Shown one piece after another: positions 40,903-50,190 of a DNA stretch of 64,000 nucleotides. How positions within the stretch are numbered: position 1 is the stretch's first letter; each line of letters begins with the position of its first letter. Source of the stretch: Verrucomicrobiales bacterium. Lineage in GTDB: Bacteria; Verrucomicrobiota; Verrucomicrobiia; Limisphaerales; J093. Under the pieces are notes generated by a model. It was not told the origin of the DNA. It did no database searches and worked only from the letters and a program-made list of their open reading frames with translations. A program made the position numbers and the translations under genes. The DNA lies in contig JACKPW010000025.1 in the NCBI GenBank assembly GCA_024233215.1, forward strand, positions 9,222-73,221, written 5' to 3'.

Positions 40903-42933
40903 TCAGGCTTTCTCCACCCGGACAAAGACCGGTTCACTGAGGCTGGCGGGGCCGACTTCGCCGTGCCGCCAGAGGGCTTGTTTCACGTGACGCAGGAAGA
41001 ACGGGACGTAGACGGTGCCGGCGCGGACTTCGCCGGTGACGCGGGCGGTGGTGCGCACGCGTTCCTGGGCTGAGACCAGGTCGATGGGCTGCCCGTTGCG
41101 GATGCCCGCCTCCCGGGCGTCCCCATCGTTGATTTCCACGAAGCCTTCCGGGTAGTCGAGCAGCAGGACCTTGTGTTCCCGACGCAGGGTTTCGCTGTTC
41201 TGAATGAGCACGTTGCGGTGCCAGTAGTAGAGCGACTGGCCGACCACGAGGGCATACGGAAACTCGCCGTTGCCCCGGGGGGTGTGCCGGACGGGGCGGG
41301 GGAGGGGGCGGAAACGAAATGCTCCCGCCGGGATGCCCTCCTCGAAGAGGCGTTGTGATCCGAGGGGTTTGTCGGCGGTGCAGGGCCATTGCCGGCCGTA
41401 GTCGCGGGCCAGGTTGCGATAGGTCACGCCGCCGTAGATCGGGGTCACGCGCGCGATTTCCCGCATCACCTCCGCGGCACTCTGGTAGGTCCAGTCGGCT
41501 CCCAAGGCCCGGGCCACCTCGGTCAGTTGACGCCACGCCGGCAGGGGACCCTCCGGCGGTTCCACCACCTTGCCGGTGAGTTGAACCCGGCGGTCCGTGC
41601 TGGTGAACGTGACTTCCTCCTCGCCGAAAGCCACCACCGGCAGCACGACGTGCGCGTAGTCCATCGTGGCCACGGGGAACAGGTGCTGCATCACCACGAG
41701 GTCCATCTGTTCCAGGGCACGGGCGGCGTCGCAGAACGTGGCGGTGGTGACCGGGTCATAGCGGCAAAGCCAGGCGGCCCTGACCGGTCCGCCCTCCCGC
41801 AGACAGGCCCGCGCGCCCATGCCGGGCGTTTCCGGCAGGGACGTGTTCCAATGCCGCTCAAAGCGCTTTCGCGCGGTCGGATCGCCGACCTTCGCATATC
41901 CCGGCAGACGGTCCGGCAGCACCCCCATGTCGCCGCATCCCTGGAGGTTGTTCTGCTCGGTGAGTGCGAAGATGCCGGAGCCGGGCCGCCCCACGTGGCC
42001 GCCGAGCAACGCCAGGTTGACCATCGCACGAATGCTGTCCGGGTGGCGGGTCTCGCTGCCGGTGGAATAGAGCATCGACACCCGCCTGGCCTGGCCACAC
42101 GCCAGGGCCGCGGCCTCGATCTCGTCCGCCGGCACCCCGCACGTCTCGGCGACGGCCAGCAGATCGTATTCCCGTGCGTTTTCGGCGAACCCCTCAAAAT
42201 CGCGGCAATGCGCCCTGATGAACCGCTGATCGACCAGACCCCGATCCAACAGCACCTTGGCCATCGCGCCGTACAGCAGGGTGTCCGTGCCCGGTCGCAG
42301 CTGAAGGAAATGATCGGCGCTTTCGGCCACGCGATGTTTGCGGGCGTCGATGACAATGAGCTTCGCGCCGTTGAGCCGGGCGCGCATGACCCAGCCCCCA
42401 ATGGTGGGCAGTTGGACGGCCAGATCCACGCCGTCGACGAGGATGACCTCGCTCTGAGCCAGATCCCCGATGGTTCCGGTGGTGGCGGGCCAGCCGAGCA
42501 TCTCCTCGAGAACGTCGATGCTGTTATTGGTGTACACGCCGGTGCCGTGATTGACATTGTTCGTGCCGATCACCGCCCGCGCGAGCTTCTGGAGCAGGTA
42601 GCTTTCCTCGTTGGAACAGCGGGGGGCGTTGAAGAAGGCGAACGCCTCGGGGCCGTGCGCCTTTCGGATTTCCCGCATCCGGCCGGCGATGAAGGCGAAG
42701 GCCTCCTCCCAACTGACTTCCGTCAGTTCGCCGTTCCGGCGGAGCAACGGACGCCGCAGCCGGTCCGGAGAACTGGCCACCTCGTGGACGTTCCAACCCC
42801 GCAGGCAGATGCGCCCCTCGTTCGAGGGATGCGACATGCTCGGGTAAACGCCGGTGATGCGATTACCCGCGGTGGTGAGGTAGATCCCGCAACCGACACC
42901 GCAGAACGTGCAGGTGGTCAGGCTATGCGCCAT
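40903..42933 (-). CDS. Formate dehydrogenase-like molybdopterin oxidoreductase lacking catalytic Sec/Cys
   Basis: 676-aa protein of the FdhF family. N-terminal [4Fe-4S] motif (C8, C11, C15, C43), the molybdopterin segments VIGTNNVNHG, STGSETRHPDSIRAMVNLALL and QNNLQGCGDMGVLPDRLPGY are close to formate dehydrogenases. However, the loop that normally reads ARV-U/C-H reads TGVYTNN: Tyr134 stands where the Mo ligand Sec/Cys should be, and the following His is Thr. ATG 42933 has a strong Shine-Dalgarno (AAGGAGG). First gene of the hydrogenase operon. Probably not a classical formate dehydrogenase; it may use another substrate or act as an electron relay. Confidence 0.88.
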   Translation of the reverse strand: MAHSLTTCTFCGVGCGIYLTTAGNRITGVYPSMSHPSNEGRICLRGWNVHEVASSPDRLRRPLLRRNGELTEVSWEEAFAFIAGRMREIRKAHGPEAFAFFNAPRCSNEESYLLQKLARAVIGTNNVNHGTGVYTNNSIDVLEEMLGWPATTGTIGDLAQSEVILVDGVDLAVQLPTIGGWVMRARLNGAKLIVIDARKHRVAESADHFLQLRPGTDTLLYGAMAKVLLDRGLVDQRFIRAHCRDFEGFAENAREYDLLAVAETCGVPADEIEAAALACGQARRVSMLYSTGSETRHPDSIRAMVNLALLGGHVGRPGSGIFALTEQNNLQGCGDMGVLPDRLPGYAKVGDPTARKRFERHWNTSLPETPGMGARACLREGGPVRAAWLCRYDPVTTATFCDAARALEQMDLVVMQHLFPVATMDYAHVVLPVVAFGEEEVTFTSTDRRVQLTGKVVEPPEGPLPAWRQLTEVARALGADWTYQSAAEVMREIARVTPIYGGVTYRNLARDYGRQWPCTADKPLGSQRLFEEGIPAGAFRFRPLPRPVRHTPRGNGEFPYALVVGQSLYYWHRNVLIQNSETLRREHKVLLLDYPEGFVEINDGDAREAGIRNGQPIDLVSAQERVRTTARVTGEVRAGTVYVPFFLRHVKQALWRHGEVGPASLSEPVFVRVEKA

Positions 42934-43460
42934 GCGACCTCCTTGATTCACCCGATGCTCTGTCGGTCTTTGTCTTGAATCCGGTCATCGTTACCTGGCC
43001 TGCCGGCGGACGGACTGGAGTGACCGCTTCCAGCACTGCCAGCCGCCTGGTGGCACGCAGCGTGGGGAGCTTCGGGAATTCCACGGCGCCTGACTAAACC
43101 CTGCTTGTCATTCTGTGAGCTTTTATTGCCATGCGTAGCTATTAGAAGACCTGCTCTAGCATAAGTCAGGTGAGAGTTGCGTCCCCCGTGGGCCGGCAGC
43201 CGGGGACGTCCGTCCGCGCATGAGTTTCGGGGGGTCAATGCATTGTCGGTGGCCTGGAGGGTGGAAGGCCGTTGACCGCCGGCCGCTTGAGCTTCCCGAC
43301 GCGGGTGAAGGGGCCCCTCGAACCGAGGCCGAACGACTGAAGAACCGCCTCACGAAGAAGTCCGCTTCCACGGTGAGTTCTTTTTGTGGGTAATCATTCT
43401 TCTCTCATCTGAGGCTTTGTCTTGCCGGTTTTGCTCAACCGGGGTGCAATTCGCCTTGTC
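42934..43460. other. Intergenic control region of hydrogenase operon, with one repeat arm
   Basis: No coding frame is supported. A diverged arm of the palindromic repeat lies at 43196-43220 (begins GCAGCCGGGGACGTCCGTCC, ends GCGCA). The promoters for the hydrogenase operon (minus) and the FGE-like gene (plus) should be here; an AT-richer pocket at about 43095-43165 is the best place, but I could not assign -35/-10 or -24/-12 elements with confidence. Confidence 0.4.
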
Positions 43461-44477
43461 ATGAAGCTGGATGGATTCGTTGCCCTGGGAACCGGTTGCT
43501 TGCTGAGCCTCAACTCTGTGACGGCTGAGCCTCCGGTGGACCTCACCGCCGCTCTGGTTCCACCCGATGAGTTGCGCCTGTCCTGGATCACGGTTGCCGG
43601 TGAGTCCTACCAGGTCACGAGTTGCACGCAGATCGACGGGGCGTGGACCGTGTATGCGACCGATCCGGCGGTTCTCCTCGCCGAGGGTGAGGAACTCTCC
43701 GTCGACGTTCCCGTCGAGGATGGGATGCGTTTCTTTCGGGTGGTTCGTCTCGAATCCGGTCCGCAACCCGTCGCCGGAATGGTGTGGATTCCGGCGGGAA
43801 CGTTCGTGATGGGAAGCCCCGACAGTGAGGAGGGCCGGTATCCCGAAGAGGGGCCGCAAACGGAAGTGACTTTGACGACGGGATTCTGGATGGGCAGTTG
43901 CGAGGTCACCCAGGCGGAGTATCAGGCGGTGCGCGGGGACAATCCCTCGAGTTGGGAGGGGGAGGACCTGCCGGTGGAGAACGTGAACTGGATGGACGCG
44001 GTGGCCTATTGCGAGGAACTGACCCAGCAGGAACGCGAGGCGGAAAGGCTGCCCGAGGGGTGGGAATACCGCCTCCCGACCGAAGCGCAGTGGGAGTATG
44101 CGTGTCGGGCTGGCACGACGACGCGTTTCAGTTTTGGCGATGAGGATTCCGACCTGGGGCAGTACGCCTGGTTTGGGTTTGGCAGCGACAACCTCGAACT
44201 TCGCACGCATCCGGTGGGACAGAAGCTGCCCAATGCATGGGGGCTTTATGATATGCACGGAAACGTGTCGGAATGGTGTGCGGACTGGCAGGGCCCCTAC
44301 GCCGGTGGAGGGGTGGTCGATCCCACGGGCCCGGCTACGGGCATTGGGCGCGTGTGCCGGGGGGGGATGTGGATCAACCCTCCGCGGATGTGTCGTTGTG
44401 CGGGTCGTGCCGGAACGATTCCGGCAACCAGGCGTAACTTCATTGGCTTCCGCGTGGTCCTGGTTGCAGTTTCCTGA
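43461..44477 (+). CDS. Secreted FGE-sulfatase (SUMF1-like) domain protein
   Basis: 338-aa protein: signal peptide (MKLDGFVALGTGCLLSLNSVTA), a small beta module (about 22-100), then an FGE-sulfatase domain (MVWIPAGTFVMGSPDSEEG, GFWMGSCEVTQAEY, YRLPTEAQWEYACRAGT, LYDMHGNVSEWCADW, RGGMW, ...NFIGFRVV). True formylglycine-generating enzymes need a Cys pair near the end; here the region reads RMCRCAGR, with Cys at the second position but not at the usual -5 position. It is therefore more likely a structural C-type-lectin-like or otherwise modified member than a sulfatase activator. Followed by an ABC operon. Confidence 0.83.
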   Translation: MKLDGFVALGTGCLLSLNSVTAEPPVDLTAALVPPDELRLSWITVAGESYQVTSCTQIDGAWTVYATDPAVLLAEGEELSVDVPVEDGMRFFRVVRLESGPQPVAGMVWIPAGTFVMGSPDSEEGRYPEEGPQTEVTLTTGFWMGSCEVTQAEYQAVRGDNPSSWEGEDLPVENVNWMDAVAYCEELTQQEREAERLPEGWEYRLPTEAQWEYACRAGTTTRFSFGDEDSDLGQYAWFGFGSDNLELRTHPVGQKLPNAWGLYDMHGNVSEWCADWQGPYAGGGVVDPTGPATGIGRVCRGGMWINPPRMCRCAGRAGTIPATRRNFIGFRVVLVAVS

Positions 44478-44556
44478 GGACTCGGGAGCGACGGGGTTGG
44501 TTGGGACCCGCGATTCTCTGCTGGTCAGAGCCCGCTTTTTCGCCATTCTTTGGCGC

Positions 44557-45486
44557 GTGTCCGATCCCGTCATTGAGACGCAGCAACTGGTGAAACGCTA
44601 CGGTCGCCTGGCGGCGCTGGATGGCGTGGACATCCGGTTGGAGCCGGGCGCGATTGGATTGCTGGGTCCGAACGGGGCGGGCAAATCCACCCTGATCAAG
44701 TGCCTGCTGAGTCTGCAGTCGTTCACCAGCGGTGAGGCCCGCCTGTTGGGGCGGCCGGTCCGGAAGGAAGGTCGGGAGATCCGGCGCCGCGTGGGTTACA
44801 CACCCGAGCAGGACTGCCACATCCCGGGCATGGCCGGCTGCGAGTACGTGACGTACTGCGCGCAACTTTCCGGGCTGCCGTTCCGCGACGCCCGGCAGCG
44901 GGCCCACGAGATGCTGGACTTCGTCGGCATGGGCCAGGAGCGCTACCGGAAGATCGAGACCTATTCGACCGGGATGCGCCAGCGGTTGAAGCTGGCGCAG
45001 GCCATCGTCCATGATCCGGAGATCGTGTTCCTCGACGAACCCACCAACGGCCTGGACCCGAAGGGGCAGGGTCAGATTCTGGACCTCATTCGCGGGCTTT
45101 GGGAGGTGCACGGGATCACGGTGGTGCTTTCCACTCATCTCCTGCATGACGTGGACCGGATATGCGACCAGATCCTCCTGCTGGCGCAGGGGCGGATTCT
45201 CGTGCACGACACGCTGGAGAACCTCAAGGCCCGGCGTAAGGGGGCTGCGGAAGTGGCCGTCAACGGGCGGGAACAGGAAACCATCACCGCGTTCGAGCAC
45301 CAGGGTTGGGCTTGTGAATTGCAGCCGAACGGACGGATCCGGGTGGAGCACGGGGCGGGGGATTTGCGTCCGATGCTCGAGGTGTTACGGGCGGAGAAGG
45401 CGTCATTGATCGAGATCATCCCGAGCCCGAACGCGCTCGAGGAAATGTACGTGCAAGCCGTGGAGAACAGTCATGGCCCTGGTTGA
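44557..45486 (+). CDS. ABC transporter ATP-binding protein 1
   Basis: 309-aa ATPase of the ABC-2/CcmA type: Walker A LLGPNGAGKST (about 36-46), Q-loop TPEQDC, signature YSTGMRQRLKLAQ, Walker B EIVFLDEPTNGLDP, switch STHLL. The C-terminal extension of about 80 aa is usual for drug/gliding-type exporters. GTG 44557 is the only plausible start near the domain. First of four overlapping genes (ATPase, permease, ATPase, permease). Confidence 0.9.
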   Translation: MSDPVIETQQLVKRYGRLAALDGVDIRLEPGAIGLLGPNGAGKSTLIKCLLSLQSFTSGEARLLGRPVRKEGREIRRRVGYTPEQDCHIPGMAGCEYVTYCAQLSGLPFRDARQRAHEMLDFVGMGQERYRKIETYSTGMRQRLKLAQAIVHDPEIVFLDEPTNGLDPKGQGQILDLIRGLWEVHGITVVLSTHLLHDVDRICDQILLLAQGRILVHDTLENLKARRKGAAEVAVNGREQETITAFEHQGWACELQPNGRIRVEHGAGDLRPMLEVLRAEKASLIEIIPSPNALEEMYVQAVENSHGPG

Positions 45487-46468
45487 CACCGCGTATCGAC
45501 ACTGGACCGGCCGGCACCAGGGGCTCTGGTGGCGGCGCTGGGTGATCAGTGAGAACGGCATTCGCGCGAGTCTGGCGAACCGCTGGATGCGTTATTTGCT
45601 GGTGGTTTGCTGGGTGTCCGCCCTGGTGGAGGTGGCGGCGCTGTTTTGCGTGGGACAGTTGCTGGTGGCGGACAGCCTGATCGTCCGCCTGATCCCCAAC
45701 ACGGACGCGGCCATCCAGGCGTTTGTGAAGGGGCTGACCGGCTGGCTGGAACAACATCCGGAGGTGTCGGTCCGGACCACCCAGAACCTCCTTTTCTACC
45801 AGTTCACCACCTTCCTGCTGAGCTTCAACCTGATCGTCATCACGTTGACCATCCCGCGCCTGATCACCCGGGACCTATCGAGTCACGCCATCGTGATTTA
45901 TGCCTCAAAGGCGGTGGGCCGGTTGGACTATGTCATTGGCAAGCTCGGCATTGTGGTGGGCATGCTCACGCTGACCTGGCTGGGGCCGGTGGTGATGGCC
46001 TGGTTCCTGGGGAACCTGCTGGCGCCGGACTGGCACTTCTTCTGGCACGCCCGGGCGGCGCTGGGTCACGCCCTGTTGTTCGTAGGGTTGGGAATGCTTT
46101 TCCTGGGGGTGCTGGCCCTGGCCGTGTCCGCCGTGTCGGCCCGGAGCCGGGCGACCATCGGGCTCTGGCTGATCCTCTGGCTGGTGGGCAATGCCTTCGT
46201 TCCCTTTGCCGAACACTCCCGTCCCTGGTTGCGTCACCTCAGTTTCCGCCACAACCTCGACCAGGCCGCCGTGGCCATTTTCCAGCCGAAAGAGGATCTC
46301 CAACGGGCCCAGACCCAGATCCCGATTCTCGGCGACATTGTCCGTCGGATGACACGTCAGGGTCCGCGCCGCTGGCAGACGGACGATGCCGGGAGCGCCT
46401 TTCTGGCTCTGGGGATCATGGTGTTCGCGTCGGGCCTGGTCCTCAGCTCACGCATCCAACGAGAATGA
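45473..46468 (+). CDS. ABC-2 type transporter permease 1
   Basis: 331-aa membrane protein with about six helices (first about 40-60, last at the very C-terminus) and a large extracytoplasmic loop. Overlaps the preceding ATPase gene by 14 bp and the next by ATGA. No substrate can be named; this architecture is typical for export or membrane-organisation systems (Gld/Nos-like). Confidence 0.8.
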   Translation: MALVDTAYRHWTGRHQGLWWRRWVISENGIRASLANRWMRYLLVVCWVSALVEVAALFCVGQLLVADSLIVRLIPNTDAAIQAFVKGLTGWLEQHPEVSVRTTQNLLFYQFTTFLLSFNLIVITLTIPRLITRDLSSHAIVIYASKAVGRLDYVIGKLGIVVGMLTLTWLGPVVMAWFLGNLLAPDWHFFWHARAALGHALLFVGLGMLFLGVLALAVSAVSARSRATIGLWLILWLVGNAFVPFAEHSRPWLRHLSFRHNLDQAAVAIFQPKEDLQRAQTQIPILGDIVRRMTRQGPRRWQTDDAGSAFLALGIMVFASGLVLSSRIQRE

Positions 46469-47391
46469 GCGCGATCATCGAGGGGAAGGAACTGAGCCGG
46501 TGGTACGGCATGGTGATGGGGTTGAACCACATCAGCTTCGAGGTGCGCCCCGGGTTGACCGGACTGGTTGGGCCGAACGGCGCCGGCAAGAGCACCCTGA
46601 TCAATCTCGTCACCGGCCAGCTTCGCCCCAGCTCCGGCGACCTCCGGGTCTTCGGCGAGGTGCCCTGGAACAACCCGCGCCTGCTGCGTCGACTCGGCTT
46701 CTGCCCCGAGGGCGAAGCGGTCCACCAGGATGTCACTGCCCGCGACTGGCTGAAGGCGATGGGCCGGTTGACGGGCCTGGCCGGGGACGCCATTCGGCCG
46801 CGGATCGCGGAAGTGCTGCAACGGGTCCGGCTGCCGCGGGAGGCGTGGGACCGGCGGATGGGCCAGTTTTCCAAGGGCATGCGGCAGCGGGTGAAACTCG
46901 CGCAGTCGCTGCTGCACGATCCGGACCTGCTGATCCTGGACGAGCCGATGAACGGGCTGGATCCGATGGGACGCCAGGAGGTGGCGCAGATCCTGCGGGA
47001 ACTCGCGCGCTCGGGGAAGAGCATCCTGATCTCCAGCCACATTCTGGCCGAACTCGAGGCGTTGGCCCGCGATTTCCTGATCCTGAACTGGGGCAAGATC
47101 CTGGCTTCCGGCACCCGGCAGGAGATCCGGGCGGACCTGAGCCAATGGTCCGAACAACTGCTGGTGCGGTGCGACGATCCGCAGCGGTTGGCCCGGCACC
47201 TGTTCGACGCCGGTGTGTTGCTGGGATTCGACCTCGACCTCGATGAGAAGCTGCTCCGGTTCCGGGTCCAGGATCCGCCGGCCTTTTATGACCGCTGGCT
47301 GGGGTTGTTGCTGGAAAGCGGCACGACCATTCACGAAATCCGCAGCGAAAGCCGGTCGCTGCGGCAAATCTTCGAGCGAGTCACCGCATGA
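46465..47391 (+). CDS. ABC transporter ATP-binding protein 2
   Basis: 308-aa ATPase: Walker A LVGPNGAGKST (about 34-44), signature FSKGMRQRVKLAQ, Walker B LLILDEPMNGLDP, H-loop SSHILAE. It differs enough from the first ATPase to be an independent partner, so the operon may build a heterodimeric exporter. Start ATG overlaps the permease stop by ATGA; upstream in-frame sequence belongs to that permease gene. Confidence 0.9.
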   Translation: MSAIIEGKELSRWYGMVMGLNHISFEVRPGLTGLVGPNGAGKSTLINLVTGQLRPSSGDLRVFGEVPWNNPRLLRRLGFCPEGEAVHQDVTARDWLKAMGRLTGLAGDAIRPRIAEVLQRVRLPREAWDRRMGQFSKGMRQRVKLAQSLLHDPDLLILDEPMNGLDPMGRQEVAQILRELARSGKSILISSHILAELEALARDFLILNWGKILASGTRQEIRADLSQWSEQLLVRCDDPQRLARHLFDAGVLLGFDLDLDEKLLRFRVQDPPAFYDRWLGLLLESGTTIHEIRSESRSLRQIFERVTA

Positions 47392-48200
47392 ACCCGGAAC
47401 CCGCCACTCTTCCTGTGAGGGATGCGTCCGAACCGAAGCGCTGCCCCGGTTTCGCCGCTTCGGTGGGGGCATTATGGACGCTGTTCTGGGGCGCGCTATG
47501 CACGGGACGCCGGGTTCCGTGGCTGCTGGCCCTGTTGTTCCTCCAACCGGTCTTTGCGTGGTTCAGCATCCCGGATCAGCGGGAGGGAGCCCTGCTCGAA
47601 TGGACCGCGAATCTCTACCTGGGATTGATGATCCCGATCTACTGCCTGATGACCGGTGGTGGGTTGATCCGCGATGAGACCCAGGCCGGCACGCTGGGGT
47701 ATCTGCTCACCCGGCCGGTCTCGCGAGCCCGCATCTTTCTCGGCAAGTACCTCTGCCAGTTGTTCTGGGGGGAGATCATCCTGGGGGCGAACAGCCTCTT
47801 TCTGGTTGTGGTGGCGTATGTCCGCGGGGTGGAATCCTGGCTGTCGATTGCCCCCGTGTTGCTGCTGACCCAACTGTTCGTTGTTCCGGCGTTCCTCGCC
47901 ATCAGCGCCCTGCTGGGCTTGATCAGCCGGCGCTATGTCGTCCTGGGAGTGGTCTATGGGTTCCTCGTCGAGGTCGGGATCGGCCAGATTCCCACGAACA
48001 TCAACGTGCTCTCGGTGTCGCGCCATGCCCGGACGCTCATGGCCAACTCCACCGCGTTTGCCGACCGCTTCGGCTGGGAGGCCGAGGGAACCCTCTGGAG
48101 CGTCGCATCGCTGCTGATCATCACAGCGGTCTTTCTCGTTCTCGGCACGATCTGGTTCACGTTGCGTGAATTCAGCGGGCCGGAGGAGGAGAAGAAGTGA
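47388..48200 (+). CDS. ABC-2 type transporter permease 2
   Basis: 270-aa protein with about six hydrophobic helices (e.g. TLFWGALC, VPWLLALLFLQPVFAWF, NLYLGLMIPIYCLM, YGFLVEVGI). The segment RDETQAGTLGYLLTRPVSR is the characteristic ABC-2 permease loop. Coupled by ATGA to the second ATPase and last in the operon. Confidence 0.82.
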   Translation: MNPEPATLPVRDASEPKRCPGFAASVGALWTLFWGALCTGRRVPWLLALLFLQPVFAWFSIPDQREGALLEWTANLYLGLMIPIYCLMTGGGLIRDETQAGTLGYLLTRPVSRARIFLGKYLCQLFWGEIILGANSLFLVVVAYVRGVESWLSIAPVLLLTQLFVVPAFLAISALLGLISRRYVVLGVVYGFLVEVGIGQIPTNINVLSVSRHARTLMANSTAFADRFGWEAEGTLWSVASLLIITAVFLVLGTIWFTLREFSGPEEEKK

Positions 48201-48327
48201 GCGGCCGGGCGGGGGACGGGCTTTCGCGTCGGCCGGATCCCGCGACGTCGGCCCACGCAAGGTAATCCCGGGAGGGGGGCACTGTTCGCATCCATCTCCA
48301 CTCACCCGTGTCAGTCAGATTCCGATC

Positions 48328-49776
48328 ATGAAACTGAAGTCGTTACTGGAACGTTGTCTCTTCCTGGCGGCCCTCGCCGTTCCGTTGGTGAGTGCGGAGA
48401 CGGGCGGGTCCGCGAGGTTTCCCGTGCATGCCGTGGTGGATTTGGGACATCAATTCACGTTCTACGCCGACGGCCGCTTTCACCGCCAGTATCTGCCGGA
48501 TCAGCCGTACGCAGCGAGTTGGGGCGCTCTGACCCATTACGATTTCTCCAATGCCAACCTGCTGATCCTGCCCGGGTGCGACCCGCACCTCGCCTATAAC
48601 CCGGGTGATGTTGAGGTGATCCGGGGTTTCCTGGAACAGGGCGGCGGAGTGGTGCTCCTCGGAGAGTCGGCGAGCGAACCGCAGAACGCCCTGGCGCGCG
48701 AACTGGGGTGCGAATTCACGAGGCGCGGCGTGTCGCCACTGCGATCCGATTCCCCATCGATCACCGGGAAGATCGAGGGAGGCGGCGACACCCTGAAGCT
48801 GGTTGAACCGGCGCGTTGGCAGGTACTGATCCGCGATGCGAACGGCGATCCCATCATGGCCCGGCGCGGTTCGGGCAAGGGAACCCTCCTTGTGGCCGCA
48901 CGCGGTCTGGCGGGGCAGAATCCCAACGCCAGCGACAACATCAACGCGGCCTGGTGGCAGCCTTTGTTGATCGAACTGGCCGCCGGGAAGCGGGTGGATC
49001 CCGACCAGCCGTTTCGCAGCCGCGGATTGGACCAGATGGAAAACCGGGAGGACCTGGGCCCGATCACGTTGCTCTACAGCGATTACCTCAAGCCGTATGC
49101 GCAATCGATGGCGGACGTGTACCTGCGTTGCCGGCCGGTGATCGAGCGGCGCATGGGCGTGCCGCTTTCCGAGGGCATGGCGTCCACCATCGGATTGCTG
49201 GCGACGGGCGGAGGCGGGTTCTCGGGCGGCCGGATGCTTGGGTTGGCTGTGTTCTGGGGCGGATTTCCGGATCGCGAGGACAGTATGATCGAGTTCGTCA
49301 CCCATGAATCCGTCCATTCCTGGGTGTTGCCATTCGCCGAAATCTGGAACGAGCCGATCGCGACCTACGTCGGCAACCTGGTCATGATCGACATGGGCCA
49401 CGAGGCCGAGGCCATGCGGCGGATTGAACGGACCATCGCCCGGGCCTCCCGGCTCGATCCCACGATGACACGCTACGACCTCGATGGGAAGGGGGTGGAA
49501 GGCGCGCGGGAATTGAAGGCGGGCGAGGCGAATGACATCCACTGGGGTAAGACCTTCTGGATTCTCGAACAGCTGCGCCGGGAAGAGCCGGCCATCATCG
49601 CGCGTTACTTCCAGACCAAGCGTCGCCTGGCCACGCCGGACCGGATCAAGCGCTACGACGCCAACGCCACCGTGACGGTCCTGAGCATCGCCCTGAAACG
49701 CGACCTGTTCCCGTGGTTTGCGGAGCATGGGATCAAGGTCGACCGCGCATCCTCGCCACTTCCGCTGGAGTGGTAG
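48328..49776 (+). CDS. Secreted gluzincin-type metallopeptidase
   Basis: 482-aa protein with a signal peptide (MKLKSLLERCLFLAALAVPLVSA). Residues about 30-235 resemble a class I glutamine-amidotransferase-like fold (NLLILPGCDPHL, GGGVVLLGESAS), often found on secreted verrucomicrobial proteins. The C-terminal part contains a zinc motif THESVHSW (H326, E327, H330) followed by E342 in NEPIATYV, a gluzincin/M60-like arrangement. Likely acts on extracellular or envelope glycopeptide, but the substrate is unknown. Start ATG 48328 begins the leader. Confidence 0.78.
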   Translation: MKLKSLLERCLFLAALAVPLVSAETGGSARFPVHAVVDLGHQFTFYADGRFHRQYLPDQPYAASWGALTHYDFSNANLLILPGCDPHLAYNPGDVEVIRGFLEQGGGVVLLGESASEPQNALARELGCEFTRRGVSPLRSDSPSITGKIEGGGDTLKLVEPARWQVLIRDANGDPIMARRGSGKGTLLVAARGLAGQNPNASDNINAAWWQPLLIELAAGKRVDPDQPFRSRGLDQMENREDLGPITLLYSDYLKPYAQSMADVYLRCRPVIERRMGVPLSEGMASTIGLLATGGGGFSGGRMLGLAVFWGGFPDREDSMIEFVTHESVHSWVLPFAEIWNEPIATYVGNLVMIDMGHEAEAMRRIERTIARASRLDPTMTRYDLDGKGVEGARELKAGEANDIHWGKTFWILEQLRREEPAIIARYFQTKRRLATPDRIKRYDANATVTVLSIALKRDLFPWFAEHGIKVDRASSPLPLEW

Positions 49777-50190
49777 GCGTCTCAGCGAGCGGAGCCTCGT
49801 CCGGTGTGGATTGATCGTGCAACCCGCAGGTGGACGCGGATGAACCACGCAGCGGGGGAAGGTTCTGAGTTCCGCCATCAGGCGTCTTGAGTGTCATGCC
49901 ATGCCGCCTGATGGCGGAACTCCAAACGGGTTTCAGCTGACCGGCGTTCCGTAATTCAGCCTGGGACTCGTGGAACTCGTCCCTCCATCTGGGGGGTGTT
50001 GGCATCGAGCGGTCGGCCTCGTCCCTGGGCTGCATGACGTGGATCTCTCTCGATGGCGTGTGCTTTCAACGCGGGGCGGTTTGTCCGGCGATAAGGAACA
50101 CCTTGCCCACGTCGTTTCACGGATTAGAATGGGCCGCATCCGTTCCATGCGATGGTGTTCTGAGAAATCACTGAAACGAAAGGAGACCCG
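49777..50190. other. Intergenic region with perfect 18-bp inverted repeat
   Basis: 414 bp without a supported gene. It contains GAGTTCCGCCATCAGGCG (49867-49884) and its exact reverse complement (49905-49922), separated by 20 nt: a very stable hairpin about 90 bp downstream of the peptidase gene. No T-tract follows, so it may be a transcription end or another small repeat family. A good Shine-Dalgarno (AAAGGAGA) at about 50180 belongs to the next gene. Confidence 0.6.

Noticed and set aside
40903..42933. Formate-dehydrogenase-like protein as a third selenoprotein
   Set aside because: The codon at the Sec position is TAC (Tyr), not TGA, and no in-frame UGA occurs.
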